64,000 nt of DNA from Natronoarchaeum rubrum (GCF_024494695.1 NZ_JANHDP010000007.1:1-64000); one strand, 5' to 3'; numbered from the stretch's first letter, positions 25,407 to 35,330 are shown. The notes: generated by a model not told the origin, from the letters alone. Made by a program: numbers and translations.

Positions 25407-25604
25407 TTACCGGACTTTCAGCGCGTACGCGCCGGCTTCGGTCACTTCCATCTCGTCGGCGACCCGACTCTCCTCGGGATGGGCGACAATGACGTAGCCC
25501 GCCCAGTCCTCGGTGAGGCTGCTCGACCCGCAGGCGACGCAGGTCTGGTCGTCCGGATCGTTCACCCGGTGGCACTCGCGACAGACGAGGCGATCCTCGG
25601 CCAT
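25407..25604 (-). CDS. spt4: transcription elongation factor Spt4 (RpoE'')
   Basis: 65 residues. Zinc ligands are C8-x-x-C11 (LVCRECH) and C22-x-x-C25 (TCVACG), followed by SLTEDWAGYVIVAHPEESRVA, the Spt4 core. It pairs with Spt5/NusG on RNA polymerase to increase processivity. It begins one base after the rpo7 stop, in a transcript with rpo7, the usual archaeal pairing. Confidence 0.94.
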   Translation of the reverse strand: MAEDRLVCRECHRVNDPDDQTCVACGSSSLTEDWAGYVIVAHPEESRVADEMEVTEAGAYALKVR

Positions 25605-26177
25605 TTAGCTCTCACCGGCTTGCGCCTGGCGCTCCCGGCGGTCCTCCTCGAGCCAGCCGTGCTTGCCGAGCCCGGGCTGTTTGGCCGTCAGGCCGATCTT
25701 CGAATCCCGCGGGTTGCGCTCGTCGATGCTCTTGGTGACGATGCGGGCGCGGACGGCGTCGTCGGTGCCCAGCGCGCGGTCGGACTCGTTCGAGGCCAGC
25801 CGCTGGTTCTCCGAGTCGAACGCCAGATACTCGTTGGAGATCTGGGAGACGTGGAGCAGGCCGTCGACGGGGCCGATCCCGACGAACGCGCCGAACTCCA
25901 CGGTCTCGACGACCGTCCCGTCGACGACCTCCTGCATCTGGGGGTCGAACGTGACGGCGTCGAACTCGGCCTCGTAGTAGACGCCCGGCCGGTTGGGCAG
26001 GACGGCGCCCTGTCCGATGTCGTGGACGTTGACGACGCTGACGACGGACCCGACGTCCTCGTCCATGCGCCCTTCGAGTTTGTCCTGGAGTAGCTTCTTG
26101 ACGAGCTCCGGCGTGACGTTCGCGAGCTCGCGCGGCGGTACCTCGACCGTGTCCTTCAGTCTGACCCGTTTGTACAT
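25605..26177 (-). CDS. rpo7: DNA-directed RNA polymerase subunit Rpo7 (RpoE')
   Basis: 190 residues. N-terminal tip domain (MYKRVRLKDTVEVPPREL) followed by an S1/OB domain (VDGTVVETVEFGAFVGIGPVDGLLHVSQI, about 85-115) as in archaeal Rpo7/eukaryal Rpb7. It forms the stalk with Rpo4, binds nascent RNA and helps open the promoter. Located in the aIF2-gamma/PIN/rpo7/spt4 cluster conserved in Euryarchaeota. The C-terminal tail (ERQAQAGES) is a haloarchaeal extension. Confidence 0.95.
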   Translation of the reverse strand: MYKRVRLKDTVEVPPRELANVTPELVKKLLQDKLEGRMDEDVGSVVSVVNVHDIGQGAVLPNRPGVYYEAEFDAVTFDPQMQEVVDGTVVETVEFGAFVGIGPVDGLLHVSQISNEYLAFDSENQRLASNESDRALGTDDAVRARIVTKSIDERNPRDSKIGLTAKQPGLGKHGWLEEDRRERQAQAGES

Positions 26178-26179
26178 TG

Positions 26180-26566
26180 CTATGGTTGAGTAACTGCGAG
26201 TTTGTTCTTGCCCCTTAAACCAATTACTGCGACGCCCGCGTCGAGCGCCCGCTCCTGCAGGGGCTGGTCGTTCGTAACGACGTAGTCGGCGACGCCCTCG
26301 CGGGCGAGTTCGACGACCGCGTCGTCGGCGTACGACGCCTCCGTGTCGACGAGCAGGCAGCGATCCGTCGCCAGATCGTGGCCCACGCTCGCCGCGATGC
26401 CCTCCTCGCCGCCCTTCTCGGACAGCTTGCGGAGCTCCTCGGCGACCGCCTGCGGGGCGGTCGGCTCGTGTCCGTCGAGGAGCCGATCGAGCTCGTCGAA
26501 CAGCCGGACGTCGAGTTCGACAGGCATCATCAAGGCGTTCGTGTCGACGACGACGGTCGAGACCAT
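26180..26566 (-). CDS. PIN-domain protein, Fcf1/VapC-like
   Basis: 128 residues. PIN-fold acidic residues are visible: D8 and N10 in VVVDTNALMMPVELD, E44 in VAEELRKLSEKGG, D75 and D82/D83 in DTEASYADDAVVE, and ND at the YVVTNDQPLQERAL position. Archaeal genes of this type lie beside eIF2-gamma and may act in rRNA processing (Fcf1/Utp24-like), not as toxins: no antitoxin is encoded next to it. One base separates it from eif2g, consistent with one transcript. Confidence 0.87.
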   Translation of the reverse strand: MVSTVVVDTNALMMPVELDVRLFDELDRLLDGHEPTAPQAVAEELRKLSEKGGEEGIAASVGHDLATDRCLLVDTEASYADDAVVELAREGVADYVVTNDQPLQERALDAGVAVIGLRGKNKLAVTQP

Positions 26567-26567
26567 C

Positions 26568-27800
26568 CTATCCCTGTAGCGTGCCGATGCCGATCAGCCG
26601 CCAGCGCGCGCCGACCCGGCGGTTGATCGCGATCTTCGCGCCCTCGGCGGCGCAGACGGGGCGCTTGAGCGCGACCTCGCACTCGTCGTCGCGGGCGCTC
26701 GTGACCGATCCGACCGTCGTCGCGGTGCCGATCGTCAGCATCAGCGGCTCGCCCGTCGAGATCTCGTCGACCTCGCCGCTGTCCTGCCCGACGATCCGGT
26801 CGAGCAGGTCGACCTCCATCTCGAAGGAGTTCCACGTCGGCGGGAGCGTCCCGGGCGGCCCCGCGAGCTGGCCCGCGAGCGCGTCTCCCTTGGTGAGACT
26901 GGGGTCGAGTCCGGTGCCGACGCCGAGCAGCCCGCCCGGCGTGACCGTGTCGACGTTCTCGCCGCCGGCCTGCAGCGAGCGGATCTCGGTCGTGATCGGG
27001 CGGTACTCCGACTGGCCGCCCTCTTCGACCTCGCGGCCGGGGCGGACCTCGATCTCCTCGCCGTCGTTCAGTTCGCCCTGCGCGAGACTGCCGCCCAGGA
27101 CGCCGCCGGTGAGGCCCTCCCAGGTCGTTCCCGGGCGGTTGATGTCGAAGCTCCGCGCGACGTGCATCCGAGCGTCGGCGTCGGGATCGCGATCCGGCGT
27201 CGGGATCTCCTCCTCGATCGCCTGGATCAGCACGTCCATGTTGACCTCCTGCTGGGCGCTGATCGGAACGATCGGGGCGTCCTCGGCGACGGTGCCCGAG
27301 ACGAACTCCTGGATCTCCTCGTAGCTCTCGCGGGCCCGGTCGGCGTCGACGAGGTCGACCTTGTTCTGGACCACGACGATGTTGTCGATGCCGATGATAT
27401 CCAGCGCCATCAGGTGCTCTTCGGTCTGAGCCTGGGGAACGGGCTCGCTGGCGCTGATCACCAGCACCGCGCCGTCCATGATCGCCGCGCCCGAGAGCAT
27501 CGTCGCCATCAGCGTCTCGTGGCCCGGCGCGTCGACGAACGACACGGTTCGGAGCGGTTCGCTGGGGGAGCCGTCGGCGCACTCTTCGTCGACGGTGTAA
27601 CGCTCGGGTTCCTCCAGGTCCGGACAGTCGCGGAACGTCGCGTCCGCGTAGCCGAGACGGATAGAGATACCCCGCTTCATCTCTTCGGAGTGCTGGTCGG
27701 TCCACTCGCCGGACAGGGCCTGCACGAGCGTGGTCTTGCCGTGATCGACGTGGCCGACCAGTCCGATGTTCACCTCCGGTTGTCGGTGATCGTCTGACAT
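26568..27800 (-). CDS. eif2g: translation initiation factor aIF2 subunit gamma
   Basis: 410 residues. GTPase motifs: GHVDHGKT (17-24), DAPGHE (G3), NKVD (G4) and a SAQQ G5. A Cys pair in [19 protein letters not shown] marks the reduced zinc knuckle. Domains II and III follow ([26 protein letters not shown]). It binds Met-tRNAi to the small ribosomal subunit. It is the first gene of a transcript that continues through PIN, rpo7, spt4 and the CoA kinase. Confidence 0.96.
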   Translation of the reverse strand: MSDDHRQPEVNIGLVGHVDHGKTTLVQALSGEWTDQHSEEMKRGISIRLGYADATFRDCPDLEEPERYTVDEECADGSPSEPLRTVSFVDAPGHETLMATMLSGAAIMDGAVLVISASEPVPQAQTEEHLMALDIIGIDNIVVVQNKVDLVDADRARESYEEIQEFVSGTVAEDAPIVPISAQQEVNMDVLIQAIEEEIPTPDRDPDADARMHVARSFDINRPGTTWEGLTGGVLGGSLAQGELNDGEEIEVRPGREVEEGGQSEYRPITTEIRSLQAGGENVDTVTPGGLLGVGTGLDPSLTKGDALAGQLAGPPGTLPPTWNSFEMEVDLLDRIVGQDSGEVDEISTGEPLMLTIGTATTVGSVTSARDDECEVALKRPVCAAEGAKIAINRRVGARWRLIGIGTLQG

Positions 27801-28080
27801 ATGGGGAGTAATCTTGGTAGTTTTTCGCCCCGAACGACTGATAAACCTACTGTTCTCGACGCGCCGCGGTGTGACGACGCTCGCCCCGGCGCGGCCAAAC
27901 GCCGCCGCGGAACAGTCGCGGCGCGGTCCGTCGACCGCCGCCGATTATTAGATTTCGAGAATACGGTGTGACTTGATGGCGGCTGCCGATAAATTCCCGC
28001 GTATGTGCCGAATGGAAACGCCGGTCGGTCGAAGCGGCGCGCTCGTCGGAACTGGCGGCACCGCCATCCGGGAGGCTGTC

Positions 28081-28087
28081 GGAGGGG
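28081..28087 (+). promoter_or_regulatory. Shine-Dalgarno supporting GTG start of lactate permease
   Basis: GGAGGGG ends six bases before the GTG at 28094 and decides this start. A clear SD is unusual in this window, where most genes look leaderless. The 293-base gap before it (27801-28093) shows no supported gene; an A/T-rich GATTATTAGATTTCGAG near 27942-27958 could hold a promoter. Confidence 0.65.
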
Positions 28088-28093
28088 ATCACC

Positions 28094-29848
28094 GTGGTTG
28101 ACCCGCTGCTGGCATTCGCCGCGCTCGCCCCCCTCGCGGTCGTCGCTGCCCTGCTCGTGGGGGCGCTGTGGCCGGCGACGAGGGCGATGCCGATCGCGTG
28201 GGCGACGGCGGCGATCGTCGGGGTCGTGGCCTGGAACATGCCGATCGAGTGGGTGTTGGCGGCGAGCATCTCGGGCGTGCTGACCGCCGTCGAGATCCTC
28301 TGGATCGTGTTCGGCGCGCTCGCGCTGCTGTACACGCTGATGCGCGCCGGCGCGGTCGATCGGATCAATGCCGGGTTCGTCGCGATCAGCGAGGACCGAC
28401 GGGTCCAGGTCGTTCTGGTCGGGTTCTTTCTGGCGACGTTCCTCGAGGGCGTCGCCGGGTTCGGGACGCCCGCTGCCGTGGTGGCGCCGCTGCTGCTCGC
28501 GCTCGGATTTCCGCCGCTGGCCGCGGTCGTCGCCGCGCTCGTCGGCCACGCGATCGCGACGACGTTCGGCGCCGTCGGCGTCCCGGTCCGGCCGGGCGTC
28601 GAGGAGCCCCTCGGGGCCCTGGAGTCGCTATCGAGCGCCGAGGCGGTCGACGTCACGCTCCAGGCCGCCGGTTCGGCGGCGCTGTACCAGGTCGCCGTCG
28701 GCGTCTTCATGCCGCTGGTGGCCGTCGGGATGGTCGTACACTTCTTCGGCGATCCCGAAGAGCGGTCGCTGCCGGCGATCCTTGAGGTCGTCCCGCTGTG
28801 TCTGTTCGCCGGGATCGCGTTCGTCGTCCCCTTCGCCCTGACCGCGCTGTTCGTCGGGCCGGAGCTACCGTCGATCGTCGGCGCGATGGTAGGCGCCGCC
28901 GTCGTCGTCGCCGTGTTGCGCGCCGGCTACTTGCACCCCGACGAGGAGTGGTCGTTCCGGGCGCAAGAGCAGTGGCCGGAGCACTGGATCGGGGAGATCG
29001 ACCCCGGCAGCGCCGGCAGCTTGAGCGGTCCGGACGCCGGCGATGCCGTCGATAGCTCCCCCGACGCCGCCGACACCACTGACGCCGCCGGCACCTCCGG
29101 CGACGCCCCGACGGCGTCGATGTCGCTCGCCCGCGCCTGGACGCCGTACGTCATCCTCGTCGTGCTGTTGATCGCGACGCGAGACTTCACGCCGATCGGC
29201 GTCGCGCTCACCGAACTCTCGGCGCTGGCGCCCGCCTGGGACGCCATCCTCGGCACCGATATCGGCGGCGAGGTGCGGTGGGCGTACGTTCCGGGCACCT
29301 GGCTGGCCCTGAGCGCGCTGGCGGCGATTCCGCTGTTCGGGATGGACCGCGGGCAGGTCGAGAGCGCGTGGCGCGAGGCGGGCCAGAAACTCGTCTCGCC
29401 CGCGGTCGCGCTCGTGTTCGTCATCGCGATGGTCGGGATCATGACCGAGTCCGGGACGGCGCCGAACGCCCCCGGCGGCGACAGCATGATGATCGTGCTC
29501 GCCGACGCGACGGCGTCGGTCGTCGGCGACGTATACCCGGCCGTCGCGACGGTCGTCGGCGTCCTCGGGACGTTCATCACCGGCTCGATCACCGTCTCGA
29601 ATCTCACCTTCAGCCAGCTCCAGTACGACGTCGCCGTCCAGCTCGGCCTGCCGACTCACCACATCCTGGCGGCCCAGATGGTCGGCGCCGCCATCGGCAA
29701 CGTGCTGGCGATCCACAACGTCATCGCCGCGCTGGCGACGGTCGGGCTCGTCGGACAGGAGGGACGGGTCGTCCGTCTCAACCTGTTTCCGGTGTTGTAC
29801 TACGTCGTCGCGATGGGCGCGATCGTCTCGGTCGTGACGCTGCTGTAA
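28094..29848 (+). CDS. lctP: L-lactate permease
   Basis: 584 residues with about twelve or more membrane segments. Family motifs include FFLATFLEGVAGFGTPAAVVAPLLLALGF (about 114-142), AIATTFGAVGVPVRPG and, near the end, GTFITGSITVSNLTFSQLQ and GNVLAIHNVIAA. LctP carriers move L-lactate or glycolate with protons. A Ser/Asp/Ala-rich insert (about 300-340) lies in a cytoplasmic or outer loop. Starts with GTG behind a strong Shine-Dalgarno. No lactate dehydrogenase is nearby. Confidence 0.93.
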   Translation: MVDPLLAFAALAPLAVVAALLVGALWPATRAMPIAWATAAIVGVVAWNMPIEWVLAASISGVLTAVEILWIVFGALALLYTLMRAGAVDRINAGFVAISEDRRVQVVLVGFFLATFLEGVAGFGTPAAVVAPLLLALGFPPLAAVVAALVGHAIATTFGAVGVPVRPGVEEPLGALESLSSAEAVDVTLQAAGSAALYQVAVGVFMPLVAVGMVVHFFGDPEERSLPAILEVVPLCLFAGIAFVVPFALTALFVGPELPSIVGAMVGAAVVVAVLRAGYLHPDEEWSFRAQEQWPEHWIGEIDPGSAGSLSGPDAGDAVDSSPDAADTTDAAGTSGDAPTASMSLARAWTPYVILVVLLIATRDFTPIGVALTELSALAPAWDAILGTDIGGEVRWAYVPGTWLALSALAAIPLFGMDRGQVESAWREAGQKLVSPAVALVFVIAMVGIMTESGTAPNAPGGDSMMIVLADATASVVGDVYPAVATVVGVLGTFITGSITVSNLTFSQLQYDVAVQLGLPTHHILAAQMVGAAIGNVLAIHNVIAALATVGLVGQEGRVVRLNLFPVLYYVVAMGAIVSVVTLL

Positions 29849-29907
29849 ACCTGCCAGAAGAACTCGCCCGTCGGTCGACTTTTGTCCATCCGCACCTACG
29901 GACGACC

Positions 29908-30891
29908 GTGCGCGAGTTCGCGTTCGAGCTGTCGCTGTGCGCTCACCTCGAAGCGACGACCGAGGACGTCGTGAGCCGCCAGCTCGGCGCTGGCGTCGAC
30001 CGGCCGGGCAAGCGAATCGTCGACGTCGTCTGCGTCGAGCAGGGGCCGGCGTTCGACGAGCGGGCGGCGATCACCGCCGCCGCGATTCCCGACGCGGCGA
30101 TCGAGTGCGACGCCGGGGCGGGCCGGTTCCAGCCCCGCGGACGAGTCATCGAGGGGCCCCCGGAGCGCAAGCGCCACGTCGTCGAACGGGCCGTCGAGGC
30201 GGGCTTCTTCGAGCGCGAGCGCCGCGGCGGCCGCGAGTACGTCCGGCAGGTCGCGCGCTACCCCGACGACTGGTTCGACCGGATCGTCGGCATCGAGAAC
30301 AAGCCCGATCTCGGGACGCCGGGCGACCTCGAAACCCAGCTTCGGAAGGACGTCAGCCTCGCGCTGGCCGACGAGGCGATCCTGGCGACCGAGAGCCACG
30401 TCACCGGCGCCCACCTGAACCGGATCCCCGAGGAGATCGGCGTCTGGCGCGTCGACGCCGAGGCCGACCCCGAGGACCGGATCGACGTGCTCCGCGAGCC
30501 GACGCCGCTGGACACCGAGGGACCGGGGATCGAACTTCACGACGAACTCCCCGGCCGAACGGAAATCTATCCGGCGACTGCGGCCGAGAAGGCGCGAGCG
30601 CGGCGGCGGGTCGCCGAACGCGCCTACGGGAAAGGGTGGCGCACCTACGAACTGCCCGGCTGCGGCGCCGCCGACGCCGCCGAGCGCGAGGGCGTCGCCG
30701 GGCTACCGTACTGCGCGTGGAAGGGGCGGCTCGTGGATCCCGCAAGCGAGTGCGGGCCGGAGTGCGGCGGCTACGAGTCGGCCGAGCCGCCCGACGCCGA
30801 CCTCGCCGCGGCGCGCGCGGCGTCGTCGCCGTGGGACGCCGATCCCGAGGTGAAACAGCGCCGGCAATCGGGACTGGATCGGTTCGGGTAG
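29908..30891 (+). CDS. DUF5787-like haloarchaeal protein, possible nuclease fold
   Basis: 327 residues, soluble. Starts GTG at 29908 with MREFAFELSLCAHLEA. A central VGIENKPDLGTPGDLETQLR is followed by ADEAILATES; the E-x-K (ENK) after a hydrophobic strand resembles the PD-(D/E)xK nuclease active-site pattern, and the C-terminal part has several Cys (CGAAD, YCAWKG, CGPECGGY) that could bind an Fe-S cluster or zinc as in Cas4/AddB-like nucleases. This is inference; from memory the family is DUF5787. Ends one base before the convergent MBL gene. Confidence 0.8.
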   Translation: MREFAFELSLCAHLEATTEDVVSRQLGAGVDRPGKRIVDVVCVEQGPAFDERAAITAAAIPDAAIECDAGAGRFQPRGRVIEGPPERKRHVVERAVEAGFFERERRGGREYVRQVARYPDDWFDRIVGIENKPDLGTPGDLETQLRKDVSLALADEAILATESHVTGAHLNRIPEEIGVWRVDAEADPEDRIDVLREPTPLDTEGPGIELHDELPGRTEIYPATAAEKARARRRVAERAYGKGWRTYELPGCGAADAAEREGVAGLPYCAWKGRLVDPASECGPECGGYESAEPPDADLAAARAASSPWDADPEVKQRRQSGLDRFG

Positions 30892-30892
30892 T

Positions 30893-31717
30893 TCAGAGTT
30901 CGTAGCGCTCGCCGTCGACCGCCAGCGGCTCCTCAAACGCTTCCTCGACCGGATAGAAGTGCGCGAGGTGGACCAGTCGCGTCTCGTCGGCGTCGAGCTC
31001 GTCGGCCAGATCCAGCGCGCCCTCGCGGGTCATGTGCTTGGTGCCGAAGGTTCGCGGGACGCCGTCGTCGTCGTGGTCGGCGCCGCCGATCGGGTGGTGC
31101 TCGCAGAGGCTGGCCGGGACGATGGCGTCGGCGAGAAAGAGGTCCGGATCGGCCAGCGCGTCGCGTGAGCGTTCGGGGATGTCGTAGCTCGTGTCGCCCG
31201 ACAGTGAGAGCGTCGCACCCGTCTCGGGGTCCTCGATCACGACGCCGTAGCAGACCAGCGGCGGATGGTCGACCGGCACGAGCGTCACGTCGAGCCCGCA
31301 CGTTCTGATCGTCTCGAACGGCGTCGCGGGGCGGGGATCGACGGCGTCGAGATAGCTGTACTTGCGCTCGATCGTCTCGACGACGCTCTCGCCGGTCTGG
31401 GGATCGGTCTCGTCGGCGGCGTACACCGGGACGCCGTCGAGCAGGCGATAGGCGTTGCCGAGCCCGTCGAGGTGGTCGAAGTGCACGTGCGAGACCAGGA
31501 CGGCGTCGGGGAGATCGACGCCCTCGCGGAGGAACTGGTACCGGAAGTCCGGCGAGGCGTCGATCAGTAGCGACTCGCCGGTGCGCTCGTTCCGGACGTG
31601 GACCGAGAATCGCGTCCGCTCGACGCCGAGATCGCGGCTGCGCTCGCAGGTTTCGCAGTCGCAGCCGACCGTCGGCGTCCCCGTCGTGTCGCCCGTCCCG
31701 AGTAGTGTGATCTCCAT
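30893..31717 (-). CDS. MBL-fold metallo-hydrolase, PhnP-like
   Basis: 274 residues. Metal-binding HVHFDH (H77, H79, D81, H82) with LLGTGDTTGTPTVGCDCETC at the N-terminus, where three Cys resemble the zinc site of PhnP-type phosphodiesterases. LSLSGDTSYDIP and LVHLAHFYP supply later ligands. Substrate unknown; PhnP enzymes cleave cyclic ribose phosphates. The start uses ATG at 31717. Confidence 0.88.
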   Translation of the reverse strand: MEITLLGTGDTTGTPTVGCDCETCERSRDLGVERTRFSVHVRNERTGESLLIDASPDFRYQFLREGVDLPDAVLVSHVHFDHLDGLGNAYRLLDGVPVYAADETDPQTGESVVETIERKYSYLDAVDPRPATPFETIRTCGLDVTLVPVDHPPLVCYGVVIEDPETGATLSLSGDTSYDIPERSRDALADPDLFLADAIVPASLCEHHPIGGADHDDDGVPRTFGTKHMTREGALDLADELDADETRLVHLAHFYPVEEAFEEPLAVDGERYEL

Positions 31718-31807
31718 AGCGTGGTCGTGGTGTTCGGCGTCAGCGCTCGCGTTCGGTTCGCGTCAGCCGCGACGCGTCGGCGGTGAAGCGGCGAGGGGCG
31801 CTCGGCG

Positions 31808-33148
31808 TCAGTGCTCGTGGGCGTGGTCGTGGCCGCCCTCGCCGCCGTCGGCGCCGATGTCGCCGCCGGCGACCAGCGCGTCGTGGTCGCCGTCCATCAT
31901 GTCCATGTTCTTGAGGTTGTCCCGCTCCTCGAAGTCCTCGACGGCGTCGACCAGGTCGGCCTGAGTCAGCGTCGTCCGCTCCTCGGTCAGCGCGTCGAGG
32001 ACGGCCTCGCGGAGCACCATCCGGAGGTCGCTGCCGGTCAGCCCCTCGGTGATCTCGGCGATCGCCTCGGGATCGAACTCGTCGATGTCCATCGCGCGCG
32101 TGATCACGCGCAGGATGTCCGCGCGCATCCCGGAGTCGGGCTTCGGGAAGTTGACGATCTCGTCGAAGCGGCGCCACGCCGCGGCGTCTAACTGGTCGGG
32201 GTGGTTGGTCGCGCCGATCAGCAACACGTCGTCCTGGATGAGGCTGACGTCGTCGATCGATTTCAACAGCGTGTTGACCGCGCGCTTGATCGCGGCGTGC
32301 TCGTCCGAGGCCCGGGTCTTGGCGACGAAGTCGAACTCGTCCATGAAGAGGATACACGGCGAGAGTCGCTTTGCCACCTCGAACACCTTCTCGACGTTCT
32401 TGGCCGTCTCGCCGAGGTACTGGCTGGTGATCATCGATAGCTTGACCTCGACGAAGGGAAGATCGAGCGAGTGGGCCAGTCCGCGGGCGACCGACGTTTT
32501 ACCAGTGCCCGGCGGCCCGACAAACAGTAGCTTGCCGATCTCGCGCAGACCGATCTGGGCGAGGTAGTCGCGGTGCTCGATCGCCTTGACGATCTTGTGG
32601 ATCTCGTTTTCCTGGTCGGTCGTCAACACCAGATCGTCGAGCGTCATCTCGATCTCCTCGGGCGCGCGGATGTCGACCAGATCGAGCATCTCCTCTTCGT
32701 CCTCGTCGTCGAAGTACTCCTCGAGCAGGCTGTCGATCCACACCCGGTCGGCCTGGATCGGCCGGTTGGCCTCGCGGGCGCGTTCGTAGTCGACGTCGCG
32801 CTCCTCGCCGAAGCGGTAGGCGAGCGTCGGGTTCGTCCGGAGGCGCTCGTCGTCGACGCGTTCGAGGAACCACTCCTCGGCCATCTCGGGCTGATTGATC
32901 GAGATCGAGCCGGAGAACTCGTCGCGCTCGGTGAACATCAGGTCGGCGACGGCCTCCCAGGGCTGGTCGATTCCGGTCCCCGCTCTGGCGGTGCTGTTCG
33001 TGGCTGACAGCGGCCGCTCGATCTCGCCGTCGCTCCAGAACACCCGCCGGAACCGCGGGGGGAGGTCGTTGGCGTCGAGGTCCCGCTCGTCCGTGAAGAT
33101 CCGCGTCGTCAACAGAAACTCGACGACGTCCATCGCCGCGTTGCTCAT
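31808..33148 (-). CDS. AAA+ ATPase with His-rich tail
   Basis: 446 residues. An N-terminal domain of unknown fold (1-165) precedes a classical AAA module: Walker A GPPGTGKT (211-218), Walker B CILFMDEFDF, GATNHPDQLD and an arginine finger region (AAWRRFDEIVNFP), and a C-terminal lid. The sequence ends GGHDHAHEH, a possible metal-binding tail. It may remodel proteins or complexes; it belongs to a haloarchaeal CDC48-like side branch. No partner is evident. Confidence 0.87.
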   Translation of the reverse strand: MSNAAMDVVEFLLTTRIFTDERDLDANDLPPRFRRVFWSDGEIERPLSATNSTARAGTGIDQPWEAVADLMFTERDEFSGSISINQPEMAEEWFLERVDDERLRTNPTLAYRFGEERDVDYERAREANRPIQADRVWIDSLLEEYFDDEDEEEMLDLVDIRAPEEIEMTLDDLVLTTDQENEIHKIVKAIEHRDYLAQIGLREIGKLLFVGPPGTGKTSVARGLAHSLDLPFVEVKLSMITSQYLGETAKNVEKVFEVAKRLSPCILFMDEFDFVAKTRASDEHAAIKRAVNTLLKSIDDVSLIQDDVLLIGATNHPDQLDAAAWRRFDEIVNFPKPDSGMRADILRVITRAMDIDEFDPEAIAEITEGLTGSDLRMVLREAVLDALTEERTTLTQADLVDAVEDFEERDNLKNMDMMDGDHDALVAGGDIGADGGEGGHDHAHEH

Positions 33149-33246
33149 TCCCCGATAGGTTAGTTCGGACGACTCTTAAGGCCGTCGAAGGGGCGGTGAC
33201 GGTCGGCGGGACGCCGCGAGACTTCGAGAGCTCCGCGACGGGCTCG

Positions 33247-34065
33247 TTACCAGAACTCGCCCGAGTCGTCGCGCCGGGACGACTCGTCGCTCTCGTCGTC
33301 GCGACGACCGAACTCGTCATCGTTGCCGCGTGGCTCGCCGCTCCCGTCGCGGCCGCCATCGCGGTCGGCCCCCCAGCCGTCGTCGCTAGTCGTCTCCCAA
33401 CTGCCGCCGTCCTGCGAGTCGTTCCACCGCTCCTGTACCGCCCCGCCGTTGTCGCTCGTCCCCTCGCCGCCGTGGGGCCCCTCGCGCCAGTGCTGGACGA
33501 GCGCGCCGAGTCCGAGGGAAACGACGGCGAGACTGGCAAGGACGCTGACGACCGGAATCTGGCCGGCGATCGTCAGCACGACGAACCCGATCGCGTAGCC
33601 GATCCAGAGCGTTTTCGAGTCGAGGTCGCCACGACCGTCGCTCGCGGTTGCCCGGTACAGCGCGACGCCGAGGGCGATCTGGACGACGATCGAGGCGGGG
33701 ATCAACAGGAGGATCAGCCCGATCAACAGCGGGATGCCGACCAGCGCGCCGATCATGGTGAGCACCAGGATGAACGACACGACGAACGTCCCGACGAGCG
33801 CGGCGAACCCGACGACGCCGGTCGCGGCGGTGTCGTGGTGGACGTATCCGACGGTCGATCGCGTGAACTGCGGCGCGAGGTGGATCAGCAGCGCGGCGAC
33901 GATCGCGCCGACGACTAGCTGTCCGAGGACGAACCCCGGCGAGAACTCCACGCCGGTTGGGGACGGATCGGTCGGGATGTCGCCGGGGCCTTGTGCGACC
34001 GCGACGGCCGGCAGCAGCGAACTCAGGCTCACTGCCAGTAGCGCACGGCGAATCGAGTGGCTCAT
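33247..34065 (-). CDS. exported or membrane protein with acidic tail, unknown function
   Basis: 272 residues. A signal-peptide-like N-terminus (about 7-25, ending AVAQ) is followed by four membrane segments (about 46-66, 80-105, 107-135, 150-190). The last ~80 residues are hydrophilic, with Gly, Asp, Ser, Arg and Trp repeats (DGGRDGSGE, GRRDDESDESSRRDD), and probably disordered. It recalls polymer-forming-cytoskeletal-neighbour membrane proteins, but I cannot assign a function. Confidence 0.78.
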   Translation of the reverse strand: MSHSIRRALLAVSLSSLLPAVAVAQGPGDIPTDPSPTGVEFSPGFVLGQLVVGAIVAALLIHLAPQFTRSTVGYVHHDTAATGVVGFAALVGTFVVSFILVLTMIGALVGIPLLIGLILLLIPASIVVQIALGVALYRATASDGRGDLDSKTLWIGYAIGFVVLTIAGQIPVVSVLASLAVVSLGLGALVQHWREGPHGGEGTSDNGGAVQERWNDSQDGGSWETTSDDGWGADRDGGRDGSGEPRGNDDEFGRRDDESDESSRRDDSGEFW

Positions 34066-34187
34066 ACGGCCGTTTCATGATCGTAAATTGGTAACATTTC
34101 CGGTCGACAGCGACCGCTCGTAAACTCTCGGGGTGACCGCGCCGAGTTCTACCCATCTTTACGTTCACGAAAGACGATTTGGGTAGT

Positions 34188-35330
34188 ATGAGCGACGACA
34201 CGACACCCGTCATCGCAGCGGCTTACCGAACGCCACAGGGCAAAGAAGACGGCGCGTTCGCCGACGTACGCAGCGAAGACCTCTCGGTCCCGCTGATCGA
34301 CGAGATCCTGGCCGAGACCGGGCTGGCCGGCGACGACATCGACGATCTGATGTGGGGCTGCGCCCAGCAGCGCGGCGAGCAGGGGAACAACCTCGCCCGC
34401 GTCATCGCGCTCCTCTCGGAGCTGGGCGAGTCGGTCCCGGCAACGACTATCAATCGCTGGTGTGCCTCCTCGATGCAGGCCGTGATCTCGGCGTCCGACG
34501 CCGTCCGCGCCGGGCAGCGCGACGCCGTCATCGCGGGCGGCGTCGAGTCGATGAGCCGCGTGAAGATGGGCGAGAACACCCACAACGTCCACCCGCGTCT
34601 GAACGACCTGTACAACGTCGGCGAACTCCAGATGGGGATGACAGCCGAGAAGGTCGCCGACGAGTACGAGGTTTCCCGCGAGGCTCAGGACGAGTACGCG
34701 CTCCGGAGCCACCAGCGCGCGGCCGCCGCGACCGAGGAGGGTCGCTTCGACGACCAGATCGTCCCGATCGAGACCGAGGACGGCGTCGTCGACGAGGACG
34801 AGGGGATTCGCCCGGACACCTCCGTCGAGAAGCTCTCCCAGCTCCCGACCGTGTTCAAGTCCGAGGGCACGGTGACGCCCGGCAACGCCTCGCAGGTCAG
34901 CGACGGCGCCGCCGCGACGCTCGTCACGAGCAAGGCGTTCGCCGAGGACCACGATCTGGAGGTGCTCGCCGAGATCGGGTCGAACAACGTCGCCGGCGTC
35001 GACCCCACCGTGATGGGCATCGGTCCGGTCCCCGCGACCGAGGGGCTGTTGGAGCGCACCGGCCGCGACATCGACGACTACGATCTGGTCGAACTCAACG
35101 AGGCGTTCGCCAGCCAGACCGTCTACGCCCAGCGCGAACTCGGCGTCGACGACGAGCGCTACAACGTCAACGGCGGCGCCATCGCGCTGGGCCACCCGCT
35201 GGGCGCCAGCGGCGCGCGCCTGCCGGTGACGCTGGTCCACGAGATGATCGAACGCGACGCCGACCGCGGGCTGGCGACGCTCTGCGTCGGCTTCGGGCAG
35301 GGTGCGGCGATCGAGTTCCGGCGTCCCTGA
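34188..35330 (+). CDS. thiolase (acetyl-CoA acyltransferase)
   Basis: 380 residues. Active-site C92 in [11 protein letters not shown], the GGVESMSRV strand, NEAFASQ, H336 in [16 protein letters not shown], and the second Cys C366 in [13 protein letters not shown]. Degradative and synthetic thiolases share this layout; it condenses or cleaves acyl-CoA. The ATG at 34188 is preferred to TTG at 34179. Its last 33 bases (35298-35330, coding [10 protein letters not shown] and the stop) are repeated at 35420-35452 after an 89-base insert. Confidence 0.93.
   Translation: MSDDTTPVIAAAYRTPQGKEDGAFADVRSEDLSVPLIDEILAETGLAGDDIDDLMWGCAQQRGEQGNNLARVIALLSELGESVPATTINRWCASSMQAVISASDAVRAGQRDAVIAGGVESMSRVKMGENTHNVHPRLNDLYNVGELQMGMTAEKVADEYEVSREAQDEYALRSHQRAAAATEEGRFDDQIVPIETEDGVVDEDEGIRPDTSVEKLSQLPTVFKSEGTVTPGNASQVSDGAAATLVTSKAFAEDHDLEVLAEIGSNNVAGVDPTVMGIGPVPATEGLLERTGRDIDDYDLVELNEAFASQTVYAQRELGVDDERYNVNGGAIALGHPLGASGARLPVTLVHEMIERDADRGLATLCVGFGQGAAIEFRRP

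Noticed and set aside
26180..26566. VapC toxin
   Set aside because: Gene sits in the conserved aIF2-gamma/rpo7 cluster with no antitoxin; a housekeeping Fcf1-like role is more likely.
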